Assembly (NCBI RefSeq): GCF_030815405.1
Contig: NZ_JAUSWX010000001.1
Span: 2,108,001-2,172,000, forward strand
Reading direction: 5' to 3'
Origin: Agromyces albus
Lineage (GTDB): Bacteria; Actinomycetota; Actinomycetes; Actinomycetales; Microbacteriaceae
DNA: 64,000 bases
Part shown: piece after piece, positions 52,982 through 62,891 of the stretch
Layout of the letters: every line of letters starts with the position of its first letter
How positions within the stretch are numbered: position 1 is the first letter of the stretch
Program-made: the position numbers and the translations under genes
Notes under the pieces: model-generated
What the model was told of the DNA's origin: nothing
Seen by the model: the letters and a program-made list of their open reading frames with translations, nothing else
Databases searched by the model: none

Positions 52982-54658
52982 ATGTCCCTGAAGTCACGCA
53001 GAGGCGCAAGGTCGATCCTTGCCCTCGCCTCCCTCGCGACCGCGGCGCTTGCGCTCTCGGCCTGCTCGCCCGCTGCCAGCGGCGCCGGCGGCACCTCGAT
53101 CACCGTCACCGCGAGCACCGGCACGCTCACCGAGAACTTCAACCCGTTCTCCCCCACTGCGCTCCCCTCCACGAACGGCGTCATCTTCGAGCCGCTCTAC
53201 TGGTACAACGCGGCATCCGACGAGCCGCCCACGCCCATCCTCGCGACCGATTTCTCGTGGAACGACGACGGCACCGAGCTCACCGTCACGACGCGCGAGG
53301 GCGTCAAGTGGTCTGACGGCGAGGACTTCACCGCGGCGGATGTCGCCTTCACCTACAACCTCGTCGCCGAGACGCCCGAACTCAACACCTCTGGCTCCGC
53401 AGCAACCGCCGAGGCGATCGACGACACGACGGTCGTGCTGCACTTCCCCGAGCCGTCGTTCATGCAGGAGCCGAGCGTGCTCGGCAACCGCGGCATCGTG
53501 CCCGAGCACATCTGGAAGGACGTCGCCGACCCCACGACCGAGGTCAACTCCGACGCGGTCGGCACCGGACCGTTCATCCTCGAGGAGTTCACCGCCCAGA
53601 GCTACCTGCTCGAGAAGAACGATCAGTACTGGGACGAGGGCAAGCCTGCTATCGACAAGGTGCGCTTCGTCTCCCTCGACTCCGCGGATGCCGCGGCGGC
53701 CGCACTCATCGCCGGCAACGTCGACTGGATGAGCTCGTACCTGCCCGACCTCGAGCAGCTCCTGAAAGACCACGACAACCTCAGCTACGTGAACACCCCG
53801 GCGCTGACGACCTCGATCTTCACGTGCTCCAACGCCGAGCTCGGATGCACCGGCCCGCAGACCGACCCGGCCGTGCGCCAGGCGATCTACCACGCGATCA
53901 ACCGCGACCAGCTCAACCAGCTCGCGGGCGGCGGCTTCGCCGGCACGAGCTCCCCGACGATGGTGATCCCCGGCCGTGACGACAACTGGATCACCGACCC
54001 CGAACTCTCGACGTCGCCTTCGAGTGCCGACGTCGACGAGGCATCCGCGATCCTCGACGCAGCGGGCTGGGTCACCGGCGCCGACGGGATCCGCGAGAAG
54101 AACGGCGAACGACTGAGCCTCACCGTGCAGACCGTCTCGGGCTGGAGCGACTACATCTCGCTGAACGACGCCATGTCGCAGCAGCTCGCAGAGGTGGGCA
54201 TCGAGCTCAATCCCGTGCAGCTCGCCTGGAACGAGTGGAACAACAACCAGATGATGGGCACGTTCCAGCTCTCGCTCGACTCGATCGGCCTGCAGCCTTC
54301 GAACAACCCGTACTTCGTCTACAACAAGTGGTATGCGACCAGCCAGACCCTCCCCGTCGGCGAGTCGGCGAGCGCCGGCAACAGCTCCCGGTACTCGAAC
54401 CCCGTCGTCGACGACGCGATCCACGCGGCCGCGGTGACGATCGACGAGGCGACCCAGAAGGCGCAGTACGCGACCATCCAGGCGGAGATCGCCCGCGACC
54501 TGCCCTACATCCCGATCTACGTGAACTCGATGCTCACCGAGTTCAATACCGATCGCGCCACCGGCTGGCCGACGAACGACGACAAGTTCGCGCTGCCCGC
54601 CACGTGGAAGAACTGGGACAACGGCATCGTCCTCAAGGAACTGCAGCCGGCGAAGTGA
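52982..54658 (+). CDS. ABC transporter solute-binding lipoprotein, family 5 (Dpp/Opp type)
   Basis: A 558-residue extracytoplasmic lipoprotein. The signal is SILALASLATAALALSACSP with the lipobox Cys. The mature protein has family 5 landmarks: FNPFSPTALPSTNGVIFEPLYWYN, VKWSDGEDFTAADVAFTYNL (region near residue 110), GTGPFILEEF and RQAIYHAINRDQL. Family 5 proteins bind peptides, but also mannobiose, cellobiose and other oligosaccharides in several bacteria. The same operon encodes a beta-mannosidase, so a beta-mannooligosaccharide is the likely ligand. The ATG at 52982 has AAAGG seven bases upstream. Confidence 0.88.
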   Translation: MSLKSRRGARSILALASLATAALALSACSPAASGAGGTSITVTASTGTLTENFNPFSPTALPSTNGVIFEPLYWYNAASDEPPTPILATDFSWNDDGTELTVTTREGVKWSDGEDFTAADVAFTYNLVAETPELNTSGSAATAEAIDDTTVVLHFPEPSFMQEPSVLGNRGIVPEHIWKDVADPTTEVNSDAVGTGPFILEEFTAQSYLLEKNDQYWDEGKPAIDKVRFVSLDSADAAAAALIAGNVDWMSSYLPDLEQLLKDHDNLSYVNTPALTTSIFTCSNAELGCTGPQTDPAVRQAIYHAINRDQLNQLAGGGFAGTSSPTMVIPGRDDNWITDPELSTSPSSADVDEASAILDAAGWVTGADGIREKNGERLSLTVQTVSGWSDYISLNDAMSQQLAEVGIELNPVQLAWNEWNNNQMMGTFQLSLDSIGLQPSNNPYFVYNKWYATSQTLPVGESASAGNSSRYSNPVVDDAIHAAAVTIDEATQKAQYATIQAEIARDLPYIPIYVNSMLTEFNTDRATGWPTNDDKFALPATWKNWDNGIVLKELQPAK

Positions 54659-54674
54659 CGACCGGGTGAAGACC

Positions 54675-54705
54675 GGTGCCGCCCACCCATCGGGCGGGCG
54701 GCACC
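54675..54705 (+). other. Intercistronic stem-loop between binding-protein and permease genes
   Basis: GGTGCCGCCC (54675-54684) and GGGCGGCACC (54696-54705) are exact reverse complements with an 11-base loop. It begins 17 bases after the binding-protein stop and lies 37 bases before the permease ATG. With no U-run, it more likely stabilises the upstream mRNA end or partly attenuates transcription, a known way to make more binding protein than permease. Confidence 0.7.
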
Positions 54706-54741
54706 GCACCCCGACCGCACTCGACCGAGAGACTCCGCCTC

Positions 54742-55731
54742 ATGCGCCATCTGCTCCAGAAGCTCGGCTTCTACCTCATCGCCCTGTGGGCTGCGATCAG
54801 CCTCAACTTCTTCATTCCCCGGTGGATGCCGGGCAATCCCGTCGACATCATGCTCTCGAAGCTCGCCCAGCGCGGACCGGTCACCCCCGAGACCCGCAGG
54901 GCGATCGAGCTCCTCCTCGGCGGCGACAGTTCGCTGCCGCTCTGGGATCAGTACTGGCAGTATCTCGGCCAGGTGCTCGGCGGGAACCTCGGGGTGTCGG
55001 TGGCCTACTTCCCGACGCCCGTCGTCCAGGTGATCGACCAGACCCTGCCGTGGACCATCGGGCTCATCGGCATCTCCACCGTCATCTCCTTCCTCTTCGG
55101 CATCGGGCTCGGCCAGCTCGCCGGCTGGAAGCGCGGCTCGTGGCTCGACAACATCGTGCCCGTGACGACGATGTTCCAATCGGTGCCGTACTTCTGGCTC
55201 GCCCTCATCCTCCTGTTCGCCTTCGGCAGCGTCTGGCAGGTCTTCCCCCTGAACGGCGGCTACGACGTGTGGGAGGTCTCGCCCGGCTGGAGCCCGGAAT
55301 TCATCGGCAGCGTCATCTACTACGGCACCCTGCCGGCGCTGACGATCGTGATCTCCTCGATCGGCGGCTGGATGCTCGGCATGCGCAACATGATGGTCTC
55401 GACCCTGTCGGAGGACTACATCGTGACGGCAGAGGCGAAGGGCCTGAAGCCGCGCCGCATCATGACGAGCTACGCCGCACGCAACGCCGTGCTGCCGTCC
55501 GTCGCCGGGTTCGCCATCTCGCTCGGCTTCGTGGTCGCGGGTTCGATCGTGACCGAGGCCGTCTTCTCGTACCCGGGCATCGGCTCGGCGCTCCTCCAGG
55601 CCGTCAACAGCAACGACTATGCCCTCATGCAGGGCATCTTCCTCGTGATCACCCTCTCGGTGCTCGGTGCGAACCTGCTCGTCGACCTGCTCTACACCGT
55701 CATCGACCCGCGCACCCGCGCCCGAGCATAG
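54742..55731 (+). CDS. ABC transporter permease, DppB/OppB type
   Basis: A 329-residue inner-membrane subunit with six spans. The first is LGFYLIALWAAISLNFF. WMPGNPVDIML corresponds to the DppB G-D/N-P motif, and the EAA loop contains EAKGLKPRRIMTSYAARNAVLPSV. The family end VDLLYTVIDPRTR is intact. The ATG at 54742 follows the intercistronic hairpin; a longer in-frame start would include it and is rejected. It forms the channel with the DppC-type subunit, whose gene starts nine bases on. Confidence 0.92.
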   Translation: MRHLLQKLGFYLIALWAAISLNFFIPRWMPGNPVDIMLSKLAQRGPVTPETRRAIELLLGGDSSLPLWDQYWQYLGQVLGGNLGVSVAYFPTPVVQVIDQTLPWTIGLIGISTVISFLFGIGLGQLAGWKRGSWLDNIVPVTTMFQSVPYFWLALILLFAFGSVWQVFPLNGGYDVWEVSPGWSPEFIGSVIYYGTLPALTIVISSIGGWMLGMRNMMVSTLSEDYIVTAEAKGLKPRRIMTSYAARNAVLPSVAGFAISLGFVVAGSIVTEAVFSYPGIGSALLQAVNSNDYALMQGIFLVITLSVLGANLLVDLLYTVIDPRTRARA

Positions 55732-55740
55732 GAGGACGAC

Positions 55741-56700
55741 ATGACCGGACTCACCGAAGCACCCGCACTCGTCAGCGGCGCCGACAGGTTGCGCTCGCTC
55801 GGGCGCTCGCTGCCAACGATGACCCCGAAGCTCGCCTCAGGGCTCGGCATCGCGGCACTCATCGTGCTCTTCGGGCTCGTCGGCCCGCTGCTCGTCGGCA
55901 ACCCGTCGACGGTGAACAACATCGGCTTGTCGGGGCCGAGCGCCGAGTTCCCGCTCGGTACGACGCAGACCGGTCAGGACGTGCTCGCCCAGCTCGCCCA
56001 TGCGACCCGCGGCTCGCTCACGATCGGGCTCATCGTCGGGGTGCTCGTCGTGGCGCTCTCCGCGTTCTTCGGCATCGTCGGCGCCTATGCCGGCGGCTGG
56101 GTCGACGAGTCGTTCTCGCTCATCAGCAATGTCATGCTCGTGATCCCCGGGCTTCCGCTCGTCATCATCATCTCGAGCTACGTGCCCGACAAGAGCCTCC
56201 TGCTCGTCGCGGTGGTGCTCGCCATCACCGGCTGGGCCGGGTCGGCCCGAGTGCTCCGCGGGTTCACGCTCAGCCTGCGCAATCGCGACTACGTCGCCGC
56301 CGCTCGGGTCTCGGGCGAGAAGCCCTGGCGCATCCTCTGCGTCGAGATCCTGCCGAACCTCGTGCCGCTGCTCGCCTCGCAAGCGGTGTTCGCCGTCATC
56401 TTCGCGATCCTCGGCGAAGCCGGACTCTCCTTCCTGGGCCTCGGCGCCTCGGGTTCGTTCACGTGGGGCACGATGCTCTACTACGCGCAGAACGGACTCG
56501 CACTCCGTCTCGGCGCCTGGTGGTGGTTCGTGCCGCCGGGGCTGCTCATCGCGCTCTTCGGCGCTGCGCTCTCGCTCGTCAACTTCTCAATCGACGAGAT
56601 CATCAACCCGAAGCTGCGCGCGCAGACCCGCCAGACCCGCAAGGCATGGGGTCTCTCGCGAGCAGAGCTCCGCCGCGTCGCGAAGGAGGACGAGCTGTGA
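55741..56700 (+). CDS. ABC transporter permease, DppC/OppC type
   Basis: A 319-residue permease with the DppC-type cytoplasmic N-terminus and six spans (GLGIAALIVLFGLVGPLLVG first). The GTTQTGQDVLAQLAHATRGSL segment matches the G-T-D-x-x-G-R-D motif of the family, and the EAA loop region is AARVSGEKPWRILCVEILPNLVP. GEAGLSFLGLG is another landmark. The AGGAGG immediately before the ATG (55733-55738) is a near-perfect ribosome site. The stop overlaps the next gene as GTGA. Confidence 0.92.
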   Translation: MTGLTEAPALVSGADRLRSLGRSLPTMTPKLASGLGIAALIVLFGLVGPLLVGNPSTVNNIGLSGPSAEFPLGTTQTGQDVLAQLAHATRGSLTIGLIVGVLVVALSAFFGIVGAYAGGWVDESFSLISNVMLVIPGLPLVIIISSYVPDKSLLLVAVVLAITGWAGSARVLRGFTLSLRNRDYVAAARVSGEKPWRILCVEILPNLVPLLASQAVFAVIFAILGEAGLSFLGLGASGSFTWGTMLYYAQNGLALRLGAWWWFVPPGLLIALFGAALSLVNFSIDEIINPKLRAQTRQTRKAWGLSRAELRRVAKEDEL

Positions 56701-57550
56701 ACGAGAAGAACCCGGTGCTCACGATCTCGGACCTCAGCATCGACTACCTCGGCGAGCCCACCGTGCACGCCGTCAAGCACGTCTCGCTCACGCTCGGACG
56801 CGGGGAGATCCTCGGCCTCGCCGGCGAGAGCGGGTGCGGCAAGACCACGCTCGCCTATGGCGTCAATCGGCTCTTGAAGCCGCCGGCGATCATCTCCTCG
56901 GGGCACGCGGTCTTCCACTCCCGGGAGGGCTACTCGATCGACCTCGCCTCGCTCGAGGGTGAAGACCTGCGCGCATTCCGGTGGAGCCGGATCTCGATGG
57001 TCTTCCAGGGGGCGATGAACTCGCTCAACCCGGTGATCTCGATTCGCGCGCAACTCGAGGACATCTTCACGACGCACCGCCCCGATCTGCCGAAGCGTGA
57101 GCGACGCCGTCGCTGCGCCGAGCTGCTCGAGCGCGTCGGTGTCGACCCGTCACGGCTCACGTCCTTCCCGCACGAGCTCTCGGGCGGTATGCGGCAGCGC
57201 GTCATGATCGCGATGGCGATGGCGCTCGACCCGCAGATCATGATCATGGACGAGCCGACGACCGCCCTCGACGTGGTCGTGCAGCGCGAGATCCTGCGGG
57301 AGATCACGAGGCTCCGCGCCGAGCTCGGGTTCGCCGTGATCTTCATCACGCATGACCTGCCGCTCCTCCTCGAGATCTCGGACCGCATCGCCGTCATGCG
57401 AGCCGGTGAGATCGTCGAGCTCGCTGACGCCGGCGAGCTCTACGCGAACCCGCAACACGACTACACGAAGCAACTGCTCGCCTCGTTCCCGAGCCTCACC
57501 GGCGATCGCGGGGACTTCGTGCGCAGCGGCGTGAAACAGGAGGTGACGTC

Positions 57551-57554
<4 letters not shown>
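56697..57554 (+). CDS. ABC transporter ATP-binding protein, DppD/OppD type
   Basis: A 285-residue ATPase: Walker A GESGCGKTTLA, Q-loop VFQGAMNSLNP, signature ELSGGMRQRV, Walker B IMIMDEPTTALD, H-loop FITHDLPLL. The GTG start at 56697 overlaps the DppC stop, and its own stop overlaps the DppF start (ATGA). It lacks the Cys-rich C-terminal iron-sulfur tail found in many OppD/DppD proteins, being shorter at the end. It powers import together with the DppF-type partner. Confidence 0.92.
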
Positions 57555-58338
<784 letters not shown>

Positions 58339-58342
<4 letters not shown>

Positions 58343-60804
58343 GTTTCCGTTCCCTCGACTCCGCCGACGGGGCCGACTGGTTCCTCGCCGCAACTGCAGG
58401 AGCCGCATCCGACGCCTTCGCGACGGAGATCGCGGCCCGAGTGCCGGGCCAGGTGCACCTCGACCTCGTGGCCGCCGGCAGCATCCCCGATCCGTACGAC
58501 GGCGCCAACGAGACGCAGCTCGCGTGGATCGGTCGCACCGACTGGCGGTACCGCACCGTGTTCGACTGGCACGACGACGGACACACCCGGCACGACCTCG
58601 TCGCACTCGGACTCGACACGGCGGCGACCATCCGGCTCAACGGGAAGCTCATCGCCAGCACGGCCAACCAGCACCGCACGTACCGATTCGACGTGCGCGA
58701 CTCGCTCGTCGACGGCAAGAACGAGCTCGTCGTCGAGTTCCGTGCTCCGCTCGACTTCGCCGACGAGCAGGAGCAACTGCTCGGCGCCCGCCCCCACGTC
58801 AACCATCACCCGTTCAACGCCATGCGCAAGATGGCCTGCGACTTCGGCTGGGACTGGGGCATCGACCTGTCCTCTTCGGGCATCTGGAAGTCGATCGGCA
58901 TCGACTCCTGGTCAGGGGTGCGCATCTCGGGCGTTCGGCCGCTCGTCGAGGTCTCGGCGCTCGTCGGCGATCTCGCGCGCGGCCGGCTCGACGCACGGGT
59001 CTCGCTCGAGTGGGCGGATGCCGCATCCGCCGCCGACACCGAGATCACCGTCCAGGTGGCGGGCGCCACCGCCACGGCGCTCGCATCGGCCGGCACGACC
59101 GAGCTCGGTGTCGTCGTCGACGCGGGCGAGGTCGACCTGTGGTGGCCACGCGGCTACGGCGCGCAACCCCGCTACGAGGTGACCGTGAGCGCCGGCGACG
59201 ACGGGTGGTCGGCACTCGTGGGCTTCCGCTCGGTAGAGGTCGACACCTCGCCCGACGAGCTCGGCACTCCGTTCACCATCGTCGTGAACGGCCGAGTCGT
59301 CAACATCCGCGGCGCGAACTGGATCCCCGACGACACCTTCGTCACGCGCGTCGACCCCGAGCGCTACCTCTCGCGAGTGAGTGACGCGGTCGAGGCCAAC
59401 ATGAACCTCCTCCGGGTGTGGGGCGGCGGCCTGTACGAGCATGACGACTTCTACGACATCTGCGATGAGCTCGGGGTGCTCGTCTGGCAGGACTTCCTCT
59501 TCGCGTGCGCCGCCTACGCCGAGGAGGAGCCGATGCGCGGCGAGGTGGAGGCCGAGGCCCGCGAGCAGGTGGCCCGGCTGTCGCGGCATCCGTCCCTCGT
59601 GCTCTGGAACGGGTGCAACGAGAACATCTGGGGATACCTCGAGTGGGACTGGCGCCGTCGCCTCGAGGGGCGCACGTGGGGCGAGGGCTACTACTTCGAT
59701 CTGCTGCCCTCGATCGTCGCAGAGCTCGACCCGACACGGCCCTACTCCCCCGGCAGCCCGTTCTCGTTCATGCGGTACGCCCACCCGAACGACGCACGGC
59801 ACGGCACCATGCACCTCTGGGACGTCTGGAACGAGCGCGACTACACCGCGTATCGCGAGCACGAGCCGAGGTTCGCATCGGAGTTCGGCTTCCAGGGGCC
59901 GCCGGCCTGGACGACCCTCACGGGTGTCGTGCACGACGAGCCGCTCGATCCCTACGGCGAACAGATGCTCGTGCACCAGAAGGCCGACCAGGGCAACGTC
60001 AAGCTCGAGCGCGGGCTGGGCGCCCACCTGCCGAAGTGGCGTGACATCGACGAGTGGCATTTCGCGACGCAGCTGAACCAGGCTCGAGCGCTCGCGTTCG
60101 GCATCGAGCACTTCCGCTCGCTGTACCCGCGCAACACGGGCCAGATCGTCTGGCAGTTGAACGACTCGTGGCCGGTGATCTCGTGGGCCGCCGTGGACTT
60201 CTCGGGCATCCGCAAGCCCGCGTGGCACGCCTTGCGCCGCGTGTACGGCGACCGGCTGCTGACCGTGCAGCCGCACGATGGCCGGGCGGTCCTCGTCGCG
60301 CATAATGACCGCGACGAAGCGTGGCGCGGTGAGGTCGAGGTCACTCGCATGACGCTCGACGGCGACCGCCTGGCCGCCGAGACGCACGCGCTCGAGCTCG
60401 GGGCGCGTGAGTCGGCGCGGTTCCCGCTCGGTGCGGAGGTGCTGGCGACGACGGATGCCACGGGCGAGTTCGTGCTCGTGCGCGCGGGCGACGGCGTGGC
60501 CGACGCGCTGTGGTACTTCTCCGAGGATCCTGAGCTGAAGCTCCGTTCGCCCGCTGACGCGCTGGCCGTGGACTGGAGCACCGGCGACGACGTGGCGCGA
60601 TTGACCGTGACCGCCTCGTCGCTCGTGAAGGACCTCGTGCTGCAGGCCGACCGCATCGCTCCCGGCGCGCGCGTCGACTCCGGCCTCGTCACCCTGGCCG
60701 CGGGCGACTCGCATACCTTCCTCGTCACCGGAACAGGGGGTGCCGAGCTCAGGGGACACGACCGCTTCCCGACGCTATGTTCGGTGAATGACCTCATTGC
60801 ATAG
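58339..60804 (+). CDS. Beta-mannosidase (glycoside hydrolase family 2)
   Basis: An 821-residue intracellular enzyme, with no signal peptide. It has the GH2 layout: N-terminal jelly roll (VPGQVHLDLVAAGSIPDPYDG, typical of beta-mannosidases), an Ig-like middle and a TIM barrel. The acid/base glutamate is in LWNGCNENIWGY and the nucleophile in ASEFGFQGPP; RGANWIPDDTF and LLRVWGGGLYEHDDFYD are further beta-mannosidase landmarks. It releases mannose from imported beta-1,4-mannooligosaccharides or N-glycan-like cores. Its start overlaps the DppF stop. Confidence 0.92.
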
Positions 60805-61633
60805 CGCCGACGTCGAGGCATCCGTCGGCCTGTGTCTGCACCAGCCTCGCCGGCGCGTGCCCATGGAACCCTTCTGGCAGCGGTTCATCACGGGTGCTGA
60901 AGAGGCTCTCGCGGCCCGCGGGCACCGACTGCTCATGAAGGTCGTGGCGTCGCTCGACGACGAGGTGCGCGTGCACGCGCGCTGGCACGACGAGGCACGC
61001 GTGCGGGGTGTCATCGTCGCCGACCTGACGCCCACCGACCGGCGTCTGGACTCGCTCTCGGAACTGGGGCTGCCGGCCGTCGCGCTCGCGCGAGCCGAAG
61101 ACGCGCCGGGGTTCTCGACGTTCACCGACGACAACGTCGAGATCGTCGATCGGGTGGTCGCCCATTTCGCCGAGCGCGGGCACCGGCACCTCGCTCGCGT
61201 GACGGGCCCCGCGATGTACGTGCACACGCAGTTGCGCGACGAGGCGTTCGCCCGCTCGTGCGAGGCACTCGGCATCCGGCACGAACGACACGAGGCCGAC
61301 TTCACCGCCGACAGCGGTGCTGCCGCGACCCGCGAGCTCCTCATGCGCGCCGACGCCCCGTCGGGGATCCTGTTCGACAACGACGTCATGGCACTCGCCG
61401 GACTCGAGGTCTGCCGAGAGCTCGAGCACACGGTGCCCGAGCGCGTGGCGATCGTCGCATGGGACGATTCGGTGGCCTTGCAGCTCACGAGCCCCACCGT
61501 GACCGCGCTCGCCCATGATCTCACCCGCTACGGCCGCGGGGCTTCGGAACTCCTCCTCGACACCATCGCCGACGGGCGCGTGCGCAGCGGCCGAGCCGAA
61601 CCGCCGAGGCTCGTCATTCGCGAATCGACATGA
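60788..61633 (+). CDS. LacI/GalR-type sugar-binding domain protein lacking a DNA-binding domain
   Basis: A 281-residue protein matching the effector domain of LacI regulators: VGLCLHQPRRRVPMEPFWQRF, RVRGVIVADLTPTD, FTDDNVEIVDRVVAHFAERGHRHLARV, PSGILFDNDVMALAGLEVCREL and VAIVAWDDSVALQLTSPTVT. The roughly 55-residue HTH that should precede it is absent. An in-frame TGA stands immediately before the ATG at 60788, and upstream DNA encodes the beta-mannosidase, which it overlaps by 17 bases. No signal peptide is present. It may be a cytoplasmic sugar sensor acting through another protein, or a decayed regulator. Confidence 0.8.
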   Translation: MTSLHSADVEASVGLCLHQPRRRVPMEPFWQRFITGAEEALAARGHRLLMKVVASLDDEVRVHARWHDEARVRGVIVADLTPTDRRLDSLSELGLPAVALARAEDAPGFSTFTDDNVEIVDRVVAHFAERGHRHLARVTGPAMYVHTQLRDEAFARSCEALGIRHERHEADFTADSGAAATRELLMRADAPSGILFDNDVMALAGLEVCRELEHTVPERVAIVAWDDSVALQLTSPTVTALAHDLTRYGRGASELLLDTIADGRVRSGRAEPPRLVIREST

Positions 61634-61653
61634 GCGGGCCGTGCGCCCGGCTC
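61632..61653. terminator. Hairpin between the convergent LacI-like and FAH genes
   Basis: GAGCGGGC (61632-61639) can pair with GCCC (61645-61648) and GCTC (61650-61653) with a one-base bulge, across the 18-base gap between two converging stops. A weak candidate for a shared terminator. Confidence 0.35.
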
Positions 61654-62428
61654 AGAGCTCGGCCGTGCGCACCGGGTTCGAGAGCGTGCCGAGGCCCGAG
61701 ACCGTGATCTCGACGACGTCGCCCGAGACGATCGGACCGACGCCCGCCGGCGTGCCGGTGAGGATGACGTCGCCGGGAAGCAGCGTGAACACGGATGACG
61801 CGTAGGCGATGATCGCCGGGATCGAGTGCACCATGTCGGCCAGGCGCCCCTCCTGGCGGCGCTCGCCGTTCACGCTCGTCTCGATCGTGCCGTGCTCGAG
61901 ATCGATCTCGGTGTCGATCACGGGGCCGAGCGGGCAGAACGTGTCGAAGCCCTTCGCGCGTGCCCACTGACCATCGCTGCGCTGGAGGTCTCGTGCGGTG
62001 ACGTCGTTCGCGATCGTGTAGCCGAAGACGAATGCGTGGGCGTCTTCTTCGGCGACGTTCTTCGCGATGCGGCCGATGACGACCGCGAGCTCGCCCTCGT
62101 GATCGACCTGCTTGCTCTGCCGGGGCAGCGCGATCGTGTCGTCGGGGCCGATGACCGAGGTGTTCGGCTTCAGGAAGAGCAGCGGCTCGGAGGGGGCGTC
62201 GCCGCCCATCTCGGCCGCGTGGTCGCGGTAGTTCTTGCCGACCGCGACGATCTTCGAACGCGGGATCACGGGCGCGAGCAGCTTCGCGTCGGCGAGCCGC
62301 ACGCGCTCGCCCGTGGTCTCGAACCCGGCGAACATCGGGTCGGCCTTCAGCACGACGAGCTCGTCCTCCTCTTCATCGACGACGCCGAATGCGATGGAAT
62401 CGCCGTGACTGAATCGCGCGAGCTTCAT
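61652..62428 (-). CDS. Fumarylacetoacetate hydrolase family protein
   Basis: A 258-residue FAH-fold enzyme. Landmarks are [31 protein letters not shown], the metal ligands of [33 protein letters not shown] and [11 protein letters not shown]. Such short FAH proteins are acylpyruvase or oxaloacetate-decarboxylase-like hydrolases. In actinobacteria one typically lies next to gltX; here 13 kb of sugar genes separate them. The ATG at 62428 is four bases from the GNAT gene stop. Confidence 0.9.
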   Translation of the reverse strand: MKLARFSHGDSIAFGVVDEEEDELVVLKADPMFAGFETTGERVRLADAKLLAPVIPRSKIVAVGKNYRDHAAEMGGDAPSEPLLFLKPNTSVIGPDDTIALPRQSKQVDHEGELAVVIGRIAKNVAEEDAHAFVFGYTIANDVTARDLQRSDGQWARAKGFDTFCPLGPVIDTEIDLEHGTIETSVNGERRQEGRLADMVHSIPAIIAYASSVFTLLPGDVILTGTPAGVGPIVSGDVVEITVSGLGTLSNPVRTAEL

Positions 62429-62432
62429 GCGT

Positions 62433-62891
62433 TCAGCCTAGCGGCGAGGCATTCGCGATCAGTCGCTTGCCGAGGCTCGCGACTTCGTCGACCTGATAGC
62501 CGAGACGGCGATAGAACTCGATCACGCCTGCGTTCGTCGAACGCACCTGGAGGTTGAGCTTCGGGCACCCGAGCTCGGTGAGCAACCGCTCTGCCTCCTC
62601 CATGAGTCGGGCACCGAGTCGTTCGCCGCGCCGCGATTCGTCGACCGCGAGGTAGTTCACCCAGCCGCGATGGCCGTCGTACCCGACCATCGCCGTCGCG
62701 ATGACGACGCCGCCCGACTCCCCCACGAGGAAGAGCTCGGGCTGCACGGCGAGCTTGCGCTCGATGTCGCGATACGGGTCGTTCCATGGCACGACGAGGC
62801 CCGCGGCGCACCACAGCTCGACGACGGCTTCGGTGTCGGCCCGATCGAACGCGCGGATGCGCATGCCGGTCGGCGAGACCGCCGCGGTCAC
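62433..62891 (-). CDS. GNAT family N-acetyltransferase (YpeA-like)
   Basis: A 152-residue acetyltransferase closely resembling Ype[59 protein letters not shown] (acetyl-CoA loop, region near residue 75) and [13 protein letters not shown]. The GTG at 62891 overlaps the ilvE stop (GTGA), a start mode repeated in this window; the ATG at 62864 would match the YpeA N-terminus better and give 143 residues. The substrate is unknown. Confidence 0.87.
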   Translation of the reverse strand: MTAAVSPTGMRIRAFDRADTEAVVELWCAAGLVVPWNDPYRDIERKLAVQPELFLVGESGGVVIATAMVGYDGHRGWVNYLAVDESRRGERLGARLMEEAERLLTELGCPKLNLQVRSTNAGVIEFYRRLGYQVDEVASLGKRLIANASPLG

